Positions 36,463 to 45,822 of a stretch of 64,000 bases of DNA are shown here, piece by piece. A model generated the notes under the pieces. That model was not told where the DNA came from. It saw nothing but the letters and a program-made list of their open reading frames with translations, and searched no databases. Made by a program: the position numbers and the translations under genes. The stretch is from NCBI GenBank assembly GCA_010092695.1, contig JAADJJ010000001.1:558001-622000 (forward strand), written 5' to 3'. The number at the start of each line of letters is the position of its first letter. The stretch's first letter is position 1. This stretch comes from Enterobacteriaceae bacterium 4M9 (lineage in GTDB: Bacteria > Pseudomonadota > Gammaproteobacteria > Enterobacterales > Enterobacteriaceae).

Positions 36463-36491
36463 GCTGACGCTTGCCTGACAAAGCTGTCAGG
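36463..36491 (-). promoter_or_regulatory. Composite two-component operator, site A
   Basis: The architecture is GCTGACG-4-CCTGACA-4-TGTCAGG: two direct half-sites 11 bp apart and an inverted third, again 11 bp on. Site B at 38698 has the same 7-4-7-4-7 layout. It lies 70 bp upstream of the cupin start and overlaps the last codons of the kinase gene. Confidence 0.6.
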
Positions 36492-37944
36492 TGGATAAGG
36501 GAATGCTCGTTTCGCTTTGAGTGAGTGCTATCGTCTCTTGTAATGGCGTAGCGTCAGGCCGCAGTGCAAACGTTAGCCCAAAGGTATTGATGCCCCCTTC
36601 GCTGTGCGCAAAAACATCGCCCTGGTGCATGATGGCCACCGCCCGCACAATCGACAAGCCCAGGCCATGGTGGGTATCGCTTCTGGCGCGGGAGGAGTCC
36701 ACACGATAAAAGCGCTCAAACAGGCGGTGCAAATGGGCAGGCGCAATTGGCTCGCCGGGATTCGAAACCGCCACGCGGGCCTGGTGATTCTGCTCGCTCA
36801 GTTGCACGGTCACGGTACTTTGCGCCGGTGAATGCCGGGCGCTGTTTTCCAGCAGGTTGGCGAGCGAGCGGTGGAATAAGCGCCGGTCAATATGGGCGAG
36901 CACATCGCCGGTCACCTCAAGCTTCAACTGCTTTTCAGCAAACGACGGCTCAACGTATTCTGCCGTTTTCAGCGTTTCTTTACGCAGCGACACCTGCGTG
37001 AGCTGCGAGGCATGTTCACCCGCGTGAGCGTGAGACAGGAACAGCATGTCGTTCACGATAGAGGTCATGCGCTCAAGCTCTTCGAGGTTTGAGCCTAACA
37101 GTTCTTCAAGTTCCTCATGCGAACGCCTGCGGGCAAGCCCCAGTTGCGTCTGACCAATCAGATTGGTCAGCGGGGTGCGCAGTTCATGGGCCACGTCGGC
37201 GTTAAAGCTGTCGAGCTGCCGCCAGGCGATTTCCTGGCGTTCCAGCACGCCATTAAAGGAGTGCGCCAGTTGCTGGAGTTCTTCAGGCAATGCGGCGGTG
37301 TCCAGGCGTTGGCCGTGGCACCCCGGCGCCAGCTGTTGTGCCTGTTTGCCGAGTGCGCCAACCGGGCGCAGGCCAATGCGTGACACCAGGTAGCCCAGCA
37401 GCGCGGCGAGCAGCACGCCAAATGCGGCAACGAGCAGCAGCCGGTGTGTGAAGGTCTCCAGCGTGCTCATATAGGGCGTGGAATCAATGGCGACAATGTA
37501 GCGCAGCGCGGGCCGCGCGCCGTTGGCCGGTATGGTTTTCACTAAAATATAAAGCGGGCAGGCATCTTTAGTTGCACCGGGCATTTTATTAAAGCCCTCG
37601 TGCAACACCGACCACTGCACACCGACGGGCGGCGCGCCGCCCACGTTAAAAACGGGATTATCGCTGACTATCCAGTAGCGCACGCGCTCGCCTTCAGAGT
37701 TGGCCAGCCCGGTGAATTTATTGGCAAGCGTTGGCCAGCCGTGCGCGGAGGCGCGCGCCGTTATCCACGGGCTCATCAGTGATTCGCGAAACAGCAGTTC
37801 GTTGTGCATCTGTTTTTGCAGTGAGTCGTACAGCGAGGTGCGCATCAGCACGCCAATCGCCGAGACAATCAACAGTGCAGATAGCGCAAACATCAGCGCC
37901 AGGTGCTTTGAGATGGAGCGTTCAGGCAGGCTTTTTTCTTTCAC
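36487..37944 (-). CDS. Sensor histidine kinase, heavy-metal/CusS-like class
   Basis: 485 residues from GTG directly abutting the response-regulator stop (TAAGTG). TM1 is at about residues 14-33, a periplasmic sensor spans about 34-165, TM2 lies at about 167-190, then a HAMP region, the phosphoacceptor HAELRTPLTN (His about 270), the N box NLLENSARHS and the G box HHGLGLSIV. The architecture matches the heavy-metal sensor kinase family (CusS, YedV/HprS). The signal is unknown; flanking genes suggest a small-molecule or oxidative envelope signal rather than metal efflux. Confidence 0.87.
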   Translation of the reverse strand: MKEKSLPERSISKHLALMFALSALLIVSAIGVLMRTSLYDSLQKQMHNELLFRESLMSPWITARASAHGWPTLANKFTGLANSEGERVRYWIVSDNPVFNVGGAPPVGVQWSVLHEGFNKMPGATKDACPLYILVKTIPANGARPALRYIVAIDSTPYMSTLETFTHRLLLVAAFGVLLAALLGYLVSRIGLRPVGALGKQAQQLAPGCHGQRLDTAALPEELQQLAHSFNGVLERQEIAWRQLDSFNADVAHELRTPLTNLIGQTQLGLARRRSHEELEELLGSNLEELERMTSIVNDMLFLSHAHAGEHASQLTQVSLRKETLKTAEYVEPSFAEKQLKLEVTGDVLAHIDRRLFHRSLANLLENSARHSPAQSTVTVQLSEQNHQARVAVSNPGEPIAPAHLHRLFERFYRVDSSRARSDTHHGLGLSIVRAVAIMHQGDVFAHSEGGINTFGLTFALRPDATPLQETIALTQSETSIPLST

Positions 37945-38625
37945 TTAATCTGCCCTCGCTTCAAGCACATATCCCATGCCGCGCACCGTGTGCAGCAGTT
38001 TTGCGGCAAACGGCGCATCAACTTTGGCGCGCAGGCGTTTAATGGCGACCTCGACCACGTTGGCATCGCTGTCAAAATTCATATCCCACACCTGCTCGGC
38101 TATCATCATTTTCGACAAGATCTCGCCCTGGTGGCGGGCAAGCAGACTCAGCAGAGAAAACTCCTTGGCGGTCAGTTCCAGCCGGGTGCCCGCGCGAAAT
38201 ACGCGCCGGGCCAGCAGGTCAAGGTGCAGGTCGTGAATATGGAGTTGCGTGATATCGGCGCCATCGGTGGTGCGTCGGCGTACCAGCGCCTGAATACGTG
38301 CCACAAGCTCAATGAGTGAAAACGGTTTGGGAAGATAATCATCAGCACCAAGACGCAGCCCTTTAACGCGCTCATCCACCGCGCCACGGGCCGACAACAT
38401 TAACACCGGCGTTTGCTTGCAGGCGCGCAGGCCTTCCAGCACCCGGTAGCCGTCCATGCCTGGCAGCATCACGTCAAGAATAATGGCGTCGTAGTCAATT
38501 TCCAGCGCGTAATGCAGGCCTTCGACACCGTCTGGCGAGACATCCACCTTAAACCCTGACTCTCCCAGCGCCCGGCTAAGATAGGTTGACGTTTTTTCTT
38601 CATCTTCCACTAACAGTAGTCTCAT
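37945..38625 (-). CDS. OmpR/CusR-family response regulator
   Basis: 226 residues from ATG 38625, starting MRLLLVEDEEKT. The receiver domain has the acidic pair in VEDEE, phosphoacceptor Asp in ILDVMLPGMDG (about residue 51) and Lys in PKPF. The C-terminal winged helix has EFSLLSLLARHQGEILSK and the recognition helix NVVEVAIKRLRAKVD. It is the first gene of the two-component operon. Site B sits 73 bp upstream, so autoregulation is likely; the same pattern precedes the cupin operon. Confidence 0.9.
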   Translation of the reverse strand: MRLLLVEDEEKTSTYLSRALGESGFKVDVSPDGVEGLHYALEIDYDAIILDVMLPGMDGYRVLEGLRACKQTPVLMLSARGAVDERVKGLRLGADDYLPKPFSLIELVARIQALVRRRTTDGADITQLHIHDLHLDLLARRVFRAGTRLELTAKEFSLLSLLARHQGEILSKMMIAEQVWDMNFDSDANVVEVAIKRLRAKVDAPFAAKLLHTVRGMGYVLEARAD

Positions 38626-38697
38626 CCTGTTTTCCTCATTACGCGTTTTTATTGCCGATGATGCCAGACGATAATAAGGCTTCGCCCCCGACACCAG

Positions 38698-38726
38698 GCT
38701 GACAATTTGCTGACATTTTTGTCAGC
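38698..38726. promoter_or_regulatory. Composite two-component operator, site B
   Basis: The architecture is GCTGACA-4-GCTGACA-4-TGTCAGC, identical in layout to site A. It is 73 bp upstream of the response-regulator start and 124 bp upstream of the divergent hydrolase start. Confidence 0.65.
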
Positions 38727-38740
38727 AAAGCACCTCGCAA

Positions 38741-38778
38741 GCTGACAGCATTGTTATTCTGCCGTCACGATGCTGACA
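38741..38778 (+). promoter_or_regulatory. Two further GCTGACA half-sites before the hydrolase gene
   Basis: GCTGACA occurs at 38741-38747 and 38772-38778, 31 bp (three turns) apart and 32 bp after the second half-site of site B. The second is 72 bp before the hydrolase ATG. Together they suggest that the response regulator also controls the hydrolase. Confidence 0.5.
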
Positions 38779-38849
38779 GGTGGGGCTCTCTACTCTGATG
38801 CGACATATATCGCATTCGCGCCAGACAGGTGCACACCAGGGAGAGACTC

Positions 38850-39890
38850 ATGAAATTCACGTTGTTGGCGGCCCTGCTGCTGACGGGCATCGCCCCAGCC
38901 CTTGCCGCCGATTATCGACAAAATCCGTTCACACTGACCTACGACGGTGCAATCACCGCTAATGTGCCGGGCAGGGTCAACATCCATCAAGTAAAATACG
39001 ACCTGAACGGCATTCAGATTGCTGCAAATGTCTATACGCCGGCAAATTATGACCCGGCCAAACAATATCCTGCTGTTGTTGTGGCTCATCCTAACGGCGG
39101 CGTGAAAGAGCAGGTAGCCGGGCTGTACGCCCAGCGCCTTGCCGGGCACGGCTATATCACTATTAGCGCGGATGCGGCTTCTCAGGGGGCCAGCGGTGGC
39201 ATGCCGAGAAACGTTGATAAACCGGCAAACCGCATTGAAGATATTCACGGTATGGCCGATTACCTGAGCCAGTATCCCGGTGTGGATGCTGCCCGCATTG
39301 GGCTGCTGGGAATTTGCGGCGGCGGGGGATATTCACTCCAGGCGGCACAGACCGATAAGCGCATTAAAGCGCTGGCTACGCTCAGTATGTTTGACTCAGG
39401 CCTGGTGCGCCGTAACGGTTTTCAGGATAGCCAGCTTGCCACCGTCCAGCAGCGTCTGGCGCAGGCAACGCAGGCGCGCATTCAGGAGGTGACGACCGGT
39501 GAAGTGAGCTATTCCGGGGACGCGACGCTCACCGAGGCGCAAATTGCCAAACTGCCGTTTACGCTTTATCGCCAGGGCTACGAATACTACGGCAAAACCC
39601 ACGCCCATCCGAACGCGACCTTTCGCTATACCACCAGTAGCCTTATGGCGTTAATGCGCTTTGATGCGCAAAGCAATATGGCGCTTATTAACCAGCCGCT
39701 GCTGATGATGGTCGGCACCAAAGCCGATTCGCGCTACATGACCGAAAGCGCCTTCAAAAAGGCGACTGGCACGCGCAATAAGGAGCTGTTTTTGATTGAT
39801 AACGCCACACATATCGATACCTATTGGGTGCCGCGCTACGTTGATCTGGTAACGAACAAGCTGACGACTTTCTTTGGTAGCACACTGTAA
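38850..39890 (+). CDS. Exported dienelactone-hydrolase-like alpha/beta hydrolase
   Basis: 346 residues from ATG 38850 (AGGGAGAG upstream). The signal peptide ends near APALAA (residue about 20). The nucleophile elbow reads GICGGGGY, so the nucleophile appears to be Cys instead of Ser, as in dienelactone hydrolases and YcjY-like proteins. The catalytic His is in NATHIDTYW; an Asp is expected in the GTKADSRYM region. It is predicted periplasmic. Divergent transcription from the two-component genes and shared half-sites suggest co-regulation. Confidence 0.85.
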   Translation: MKFTLLAALLLTGIAPALAADYRQNPFTLTYDGAITANVPGRVNIHQVKYDLNGIQIAANVYTPANYDPAKQYPAVVVAHPNGGVKEQVAGLYAQRLAGHGYITISADAASQGASGGMPRNVDKPANRIEDIHGMADYLSQYPGVDAARIGLLGICGGGGYSLQAAQTDKRIKALATLSMFDSGLVRRNGFQDSQLATVQQRLAQATQARIQEVTTGEVSYSGDATLTEAQIAKLPFTLYRQGYEYYGKTHAHPNATFRYTTSSLMALMRFDAQSNMALINQPLLMMVGTKADSRYMTESAFKKATGTRNKELFLIDNATHIDTYWVPRYVDLVTNKLTTFFGSTL

Positions 39891-41530
39891 TGTCTGCCGT
39901 GGGGCCGGGCGAGGACAGCGTCAGGCGTGTATCCGGCATTATCAATGCCGGTATGGCCGCAGGCGTAAATGGTGAACATGGGTCAGCCAGGTGGTGTCAT
40001 TGAACGTGCGTCATTGGCACTATGGCGCTTTTTTCGGGGATGCGCCCGAGTAGTGCTTATAAAGCCGGGGTATATCACTTTCACAGGGTTCAGACACTGG
40101 GCAGGTTTCTTAGGTTTGCCATTGTCTGTCTGTGGCGCTGGTTTTAGCGCCAGGACATTGCACCCGGAGATATTGTCGCGCCCGAGCGGGAAGATAATTG
40201 TGGGCGATAACACCCATCTTTATTTTGTATGACTTTTGGGAGGGCGTGATTAAGCCGGGCCAGCACGGTGTTGTTTGAGTGCGGTTGTTATGCGCTTATT
40301 AAATTTTCATTTAAATTTCCATGAAAATTCTTAACAAAATAGTGTGTCTGCTGGTCATGTGATGCTTTTAGCACGGCAGGACAGGTTTAACCTGCGAGAT
40401 ATCATCATTAACTTAAAGAATAAGTTAATGATGGAATGGCCTATTGATTTGATTAACTTTCCTGTCTTAGCGATAAGTTTTTGATTTGTGCGGCGAGGAA
40501 AGGGCAGAAATGCCTCGTTTTACTACTAAAGTTAATGATTTTCATCTATTTCTATGGGTGGAAAGTTGAGTCTTGATAGGGTGATGACACTTCTTTTTAT
40601 AGTGTAACTCTTCTAATGGTTAATGTTGTTTATCGAGAATGAATTTATCTTAACCAGGTGGGCAATGTGTGGGTTGCGATTTATCCTGGTGTATTATTTT
40701 GGTTATTCATATTGTTTTGGCGTTTTAATCTGCCTTTGAGTCATTTCGTTGGGATTATTAGCGGTTGTTTTTTGTAAAAGGTTTTTGCTCTCTGTTATTT
40801 TGTTTTTTAATGTTTCTCATATTGTTGCGATGCGAAAATAGAAGGACGCCAGGGAGGTTCTAATAAAAATATTACTCTATAACGCCAGCCCGTTAGCCAT
40901 CCTGATGAATTTTTTGTTTGGAGGTGGACTTGGCGGGAATGTGTGATTATTATTGTGACAATACTTAATTTTAAAATTCATCTTAATGCAGAGACAAGGC
41001 CGGCGCTAAACTGGAAATGCGCAGCTCAGCCTATACTTATTTTTTCTGATAACCCTGGCATTACACATATTATTATTTTAAAGTGAAAAGGCATGCATAT
41101 TAATGCTGTCAGGATGGTGTTGCTTTTGCCTTTCAGGATGTAAAGGCGCTATTTCCTTCGCGACGTAAGGGAATAAAGGATAACAGGGAGCGTGTTTCTC
41201 TCTAATACCCTTCTTTCCTGAGTCCTTTATTGTTCACTGAAACTAAGCTGCCGTCTCCTGGCGTCTTTGTTTGGGTTACTGCTGTCTGCTTGAAACTATT
41301 TTCAAGCGTGACAAACGCAAATATTGCTGTTGACTAAACCCGCATTAAGATGCCGGGTTATCAGGCTATGCCTGGTAATGACTGTGTTTAAAATCTGTGC
41401 CAGAAGCGGCGAGGTTTCAATAGGGATTTATCACTTTTAGAAATATTAGTCTTCACAGGTGGGTTTTAAACGCCTTGTGAAAACTGATGTAAATGAAGTA
41501 TCGAGTAATAAAACATCACTAGAGGTGGAA
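39891..41530. other. 1.6-kb AT-rich region upstream of tpsA2
   Basis: No gene is supported. The DNA becomes strongly AT-rich after about 40.2 kb. A CCGGCATT/AATGCCGG hairpin follows the hydrolase gene at 39933-39951, a 13-bp inverted repeat lies at 40403-40433, and an 8-bp hairpin (GCTTGAAA facing TTTCAAGC) at 41288-41307. The long leader suggests heavy regulation of the tpsA2-led operon, for example by H-NS and an antagonist. Confidence 0.5.
40403..40433. repeat. 13-bp perfect AT-rich inverted repeat
   Basis: CATCATTAACTTA (40403-40415) and TAAGTTAATGATG (40421-40433) flank a 5-nt loop. No T-run follows, so it may be an operator or an RNA structure. Confidence 0.6.
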
Positions 41531-44086
41531 ATGAAAAGGACTCAAATTAAGCGCGGCTTAATAAAATTCAATCCTATCGCAGCATCTGTTTTGCTTTCTC
41601 TTCCGATGCTGGCTAATGCCGCAGTCACGATGACGAATGGCACAGTGGGCGCGGCAAACGGCGTACCGGTTGTTAATATTAACGGCGCCAATGCTAACGG
41701 TATTTCTCATAATATCTACAGCAAGCTGGATGTGGGTAAAGAAGGCCTTATCTTCAACAATAGCCAGAATGGCGTGAATACCACCCTGGCAGGTCAGATT
41801 GCTGGTAACAGCAACCTGGCATCAGGCACGGCTAAAGTCATCCTTAACGAAGTCACCTCCACCAGCAAATCTGCGCTTGCGGGTATGATGGAAGTGGCCG
41901 GTGATAAAGCCCACCTGATCATCGCTAACCCGAACGGTATCTCCTGCTCCGGTTGTGGCTTTATCAACACGGATAAAGTAACGATGACCACCGGTACGCC
42001 GGATATGCAAAACGGCGAGCTGAAAGGCTTCTCTGTGAAAAAAGGGATAATCACCACTGAAGGTGTGACCTCTGACTCACCGACCGCCATCATGGCGCGT
42101 TCTGTCGTGGTTAATGGCGATATTAATACCTCCGGCCAGTCGCTGGATATCATTGCCGGTAACAACTACGTCGATATGAATAACCAGGTAACGGGTTCGG
42201 TGACCGCTTCTGGTTCACGTAACACCTACAGCATCGACGTGTCGAAACTGGGTGGTATGTACGCTAACCGCATTTCCCTGGTCAGCACCGAAAACGGTGT
42301 GGGTGTACGTAACCTGGGGAACATTGCTGCGGGCACTGGCGGTATTCAGATTGATACCAAAGGTCAGCTCATCAACAGCAATGCGCAAATTGCATCCACT
42401 GGCGCTGTCAGCGTGAAAACCAACGGTGCGCTGCAAAACGTGACCGGTAAGATTCTGAGCGACAAGACCATCAGCATTGACACCAACAAAGGTGCCATTA
42501 CCAACACGCGCGCAGGTAACATCATGTCTGGCGCTGACGTTTACGTCAGCAGCGGAGCGCTCGACAACACCAACGGTAAAGTGGCCGCAACCGGTACGCT
42601 GGCGCTGAACACCAATAACGCAACCCTGACCAACAGCGGCAAAGGCAACACGGTGGGGATTGAAGCGGGTATTGTTGCACTGCAGACCGGTACGCTCGAC
42701 AACCGCAATGGCCAGATTAAAGGCTATTACGTTGGCGCTTCTTCTACCAGCGTGAACAACAGCAACAAAGGGCAGATTGATTCCTGGGGCGACGTTGACC
42801 TGGTCAGCACCGGCACCGTGAACAATACCGGCGGTCTTATCCGTGCGGCAACGGGCCACGTACTGATTGATGCGGCGAAAGCCACCATCAACAACGGCTC
42901 GACCAAATCTGGTGATACCAACAGCACTGACTCACTGGGCATTATCGCCGGTGACGGCGGCATTCAGATTTCGGCCGCTACGCTGAATAACTCCGGTGGC
43001 CAGATTGTTAGCTCAGGTACCGCAAGCATTCTGAACACCGCAGCGCTCAACAACACCAGCGGTAAAATTCAGACTGAGAAAGGCGTGTCCATCAAAGCCG
43101 CGTCTATGACTAACAGTGAGGGTTCTACCACCTCTAAAGGCGATATCAACGTTGAAACGTCGGGCGCTATCACGAACCGCATTGGCGCGTACTCTTCTGA
43201 AGAAGGCGCGGTGAACATCAAAGCGGGCAGCGTGAATAACACCGCCGGTCTGATGCAGGCGAATGATATCAGCATCACGTCTACTGGCGCAGTCAACAAC
43301 AGCACCGCGTTGATAGTCGCCAAAAACAACGTCACCATTAATACCAAAGGCGCGCTGTCTAACCAGAACAGCAACAACTTTGGTGGCTGGTATGGCGTGT
43401 ACTTCGGTATGCCGAATCAGGAAGGTGGCCTTGTGGGCGGTGGCTCTGTGGATATCACCGCAGCCAGCGTGAACAACGACAGCAGCCGTATTGTTGCCAA
43501 AACTGGCCCGCTGAAAATGAACGTCAGCGGCACTATCTCCAGCAGCCGCAGCATGCTGATTGGCGGCGCAGGTGAAAACAGCATCAAAGCTAACACCTTA
43601 ACCACCAACTACTCCACCATCTATAGCTCCGGCAACATGGGGATTGATGTCAGAACGCTGAACATGTCCAGCAACGGCAACCTGCTCGACAACAACGCCA
43701 CTGGCATCATCTCATCAGACGGTGAACTGGCTATCAACCTTGGCACCAGCTTTACCAACTACGGCTGGATCAACGGCAAGCAGAAAGTCACGGTTAAGTC
43801 AGATGGCATTCTGTACAACCGCAACACCATTTACTCCAACAACGAAGTTGATGTTTACGGTAAAACGGCCGTTTACAACTACAACGACATGGTAGGTGAT
43901 GCGAAGCTGACCGTTGGTTCAACCGGCACTATCTATAACTCCAGCAACATGTACACCCAGGGTGCTGCTTACGTTACGGGTAGAACAGTCACCAACACCG
44001 GTTCTTCTGCTTATCTCGGCGGCAAGCAGGGTCTGACCCTGAATGCGACGACGGTAAACGGCAACGGAACTTACGTCGGTCTGTAA
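41531..44086 (+). CDS. TPS exoprotein, filamentous-haemagglutinin-type (TpsA2)
   Basis: 851 residues from ATG 41531 (GAGG 5 nt upstream). The signal peptide ends near PMLANA (residue about 29). The TPS domain has NPNGI followed by CSGCG. A long Asn/Gly/Thr-rich beta-helical repeat region ends in NGNGTYVGL. It is closely related to TpsA1 along its whole length; segments such as NGVPVVNINGANANGISHNI are identical. It has no CDI-type VENN or C-terminal toxin. The gene is 62 bp ahead of tpsB, separated by a hairpin. It is predicted to be secreted or surface-retained. Confidence 0.9.
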   Translation: MKRTQIKRGLIKFNPIAASVLLSLPMLANAAVTMTNGTVGAANGVPVVNINGANANGISHNIYSKLDVGKEGLIFNNSQNGVNTTLAGQIAGNSNLASGTAKVILNEVTSTSKSALAGMMEVAGDKAHLIIANPNGISCSGCGFINTDKVTMTTGTPDMQNGELKGFSVKKGIITTEGVTSDSPTAIMARSVVVNGDINTSGQSLDIIAGNNYVDMNNQVTGSVTASGSRNTYSIDVSKLGGMYANRISLVSTENGVGVRNLGNIAAGTGGIQIDTKGQLINSNAQIASTGAVSVKTNGALQNVTGKILSDKTISIDTNKGAITNTRAGNIMSGADVYVSSGALDNTNGKVAATGTLALNTNNATLTNSGKGNTVGIEAGIVALQTGTLDNRNGQIKGYYVGASSTSVNNSNKGQIDSWGDVDLVSTGTVNNTGGLIRAATGHVLIDAAKATINNGSTKSGDTNSTDSLGIIAGDGGIQISAATLNNSGGQIVSSGTASILNTAALNNTSGKIQTEKGVSIKAASMTNSEGSTTSKGDINVETSGAITNRIGAYSSEEGAVNIKAGSVNNTAGLMQANDISITSTGAVNNSTALIVAKNNVTINTKGALSNQNSNNFGGWYGVYFGMPNQEGGLVGGGSVDITAASVNNDSSRIVAKTGPLKMNVSGTISSSRSMLIGGAGENSIKANTLTTNYSTIYSSGNMGIDVRTLNMSSNGNLLDNNATGIISSDGELAINLGTSFTNYGWINGKQKVTVKSDGILYNRNTIYSNNEVDVYGKTAVYNYNDMVGDAKLTVGSTGTIYNSSNMYTQGAAYVTGRTVTNTGSSAYLGGKQGLTLNATTVNGNGTYVGL

Positions 44087-44103
44087 TATCACTGTTAAAT
44101 CTA

Positions 44104-44130
44104 AAGCAGCAGCCTCGCTGCTGCTTTTCT
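44104..44130 (+). terminator. Hairpin between tpsA2 and tpsB, terminator or attenuator
   Basis: AAGCAGCAGC faces GCTGCTGCTT around CTC, followed by TTC. tpsB starts 19 nt later, so partial read-through is expected and would lower downstream expression relative to tpsA2. Confidence 0.7.
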
Positions 44131-44148
44131 TAACCCTGAAGCCACACT

Positions 44149-45807
44149 ATGAATAGCAGAATAAAATTACTCGTGCTTTGTCTTGCCTTTGGCTGTCATT
44201 TTCAGGCCGTGGCTGAGGTTAACTTAGACCGATTTATCAGGGCGCAGGACGATATCGATAAAAGTACCCGTCAGGAAAACCGGGTGGTAAAAAAAGACGT
44301 CTATTCCAGTGTGGAAAATAAGGCGTTAACGGGCAGTGAACTGCCGGTGGAGGAGAACTGCATTACGCTCAATGAGCTGGTGCTGGAAAATGATTTTCTC
44401 AATGATGCCGGGCTTAAAAAAATAAAATCAACGATTGCCGGGCAATGCCTGGGTGTGAAAGGTATTGAGGTTCTTTCCACTAACATCCAGGACCATTATA
44501 TTAATGCAGGCTACGTGACCACACGGGTGACGATTCCAGACCAGGATTTATCGTCCAAAAAACTCGTACTTTCTGTGGTGCCGGGGCGTGTAGAGCGAAT
44601 TATTATCGCCAATAACGACGTGCGCGACTGGATATTGCCGTTTAAAAGCGGCGAAATACTCAATATTCGCGACCTGGAGCAGGGCCTCGAAGTATTGCAA
44701 AAGGTGCCTGGGCTGGATGTGAAAATTGGCATTGAGCCAGCAAGCCAGGAAGGTTACAGCAATATTGTTATCAGCACCGGGCGCAAAAAGAACTGGAACG
44801 TCAGGGCATGGGTCAATAACTGGGGCGATGAAGCAACAGGTAAACGCCTGGCCGGTGGCGCAGGTTATTTGTATAACCTGGCAAAAATGAATGATGTGTT
44901 TTATGTCTCAGCGTCTAAGAACGTTGAGCACGTTAACGGTGGTTATAAAAGCTTCAGCTCTTATTACTCCGTGCCGTTTGGCTACTGGGACTATGAAGCC
45001 TTTTACAGTAACAGTGAGTCCAGGCAGGCGGTGGGCGAGAGAAGCCTTGGCCTGAAATATATTGGTAAAAGTGAATACTTCAGCCTGAAAGGCACGCGCG
45101 TACTGTATCGTGACCAGGTCAGAAAAATTGCCGCCAGCGCAGAAGTGATTAAGCGCAACGTTGATTACCACATCAACGAAGTGGAGCTTGAGTTGCAAAA
45201 AAGGAACATGACCAATTTGCGCTTTGGCCTGAACTACAAACAGAATTTTACCGGTGCTTTACTGGATAGCACGCTTTCCTGGCAGCGTTTTGTACCGTGG
45301 TTTGGCGCAAATGAGACTGCCGATATGCAGACAGGGGATGTCAGCAAAGAAAGTCACATTTTCAGCCTGGACGTTAATTATACAAAATTATTAAACGTTA
45401 AAATGGTTGACGCTTATTACGATTTAAAATTTAATGCACAATATTCACCCGGTTCGTTGACGCTACAGGATCAGTATTTTCTTGGTAGCCGCTGGAACGT
45501 CAGAGGGTTTGAGAACAGCAGTGGCCTTTACGGTAATAAAGGCTTTTACGCCCAGAATAATATTAACTTCATTACCGGCTTTAAAGGCGTTGAGTGGTAT
45601 GTCGGTATGGATTACGGGCAAATCTGGGGCGACCTCACACAATCAGGCAACTATAACGGTAAGCAGCTTATGGGAGCGGCTACCGGCCTTAAAGGCAATA
45701 TCAACACGCTGGGGTATGATTTTTCTGTTTCTGCGCCGCTGATTTATCCGAGTGCCATGGATGTGGATAAACTCAACGTTAACTTTAACGTGTCGTATCA
45801 ACTTTGA
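44149..45807 (+). CDS. TpsB outer-membrane transporter (ShlB/FhaC/HecB family)
   Basis: 552 residues: a signal peptide of about 22 residues, an N-terminal helix/linker, a POTRA domain (residues about 65-150, with NIQDHYINAGYVTTRV), a second POTRA-like part, then a 16-strand beta-barrel with the conserved VRGF-type motif (WNVRGFENS) near residue 450 and a C-terminal strand ending NFNVSYQL. It exports TpsA proteins across the outer membrane. It is the only TpsB in the window, so it probably serves both TpsA1 and TpsA2. It is 15 bp from acpS, tying secretion to the biosynthetic genes. Confidence 0.9.
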   Translation: MNSRIKLLVLCLAFGCHFQAVAEVNLDRFIRAQDDIDKSTRQENRVVKKDVYSSVENKALTGSELPVEENCITLNELVLENDFLNDAGLKKIKSTIAGQCLGVKGIEVLSTNIQDHYINAGYVTTRVTIPDQDLSSKKLVLSVVPGRVERIIIANNDVRDWILPFKSGEILNIRDLEQGLEVLQKVPGLDVKIGIEPASQEGYSNIVISTGRKKNWNVRAWVNNWGDEATGKRLAGGAGYLYNLAKMNDVFYVSASKNVEHVNGGYKSFSSYYSVPFGYWDYEAFYSNSESRQAVGERSLGLKYIGKSEYFSLKGTRVLYRDQVRKIAASAEVIKRNVDYHINEVELELQKRNMTNLRFGLNYKQNFTGALLDSTLSWQRFVPWFGANETADMQTGDVSKESHIFSLDVNYTKLLNVKMVDAYYDLKFNAQYSPGSLTLQDQYFLGSRWNVRGFENSSGLYGNKGFYAQNNINFITGFKGVEWYVGMDYGQIWGDLTQSGNYNGKQLMGAATGLKGNINTLGYDFSVSAPLIYPSAMDVDKLNVNFNVSYQL

Positions 45808-45822
45808 TATTCAGGGATGATA

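Noticed and set aside
39969..40232. Plus-strand frame of 87 codons after the exported hydrolase gene
   Set aside because: There is no ribosome-binding site, an equally long frame lies on the other strand, and no family is recognised.
40905..40946. Gly-rich 13-codon peptide frame (MNFLFGGGLGGNV)
   Set aside because: It is too short and has no convincing ribosome-binding site or associated export genes; probably chance.
41531..45807. Contact-dependent inhibition (CdiB/CdiA) system
   Set aside because: The TpsA proteins are about 850 residues, lack a VENN motif and C-terminal toxin, and no immunity gene follows.
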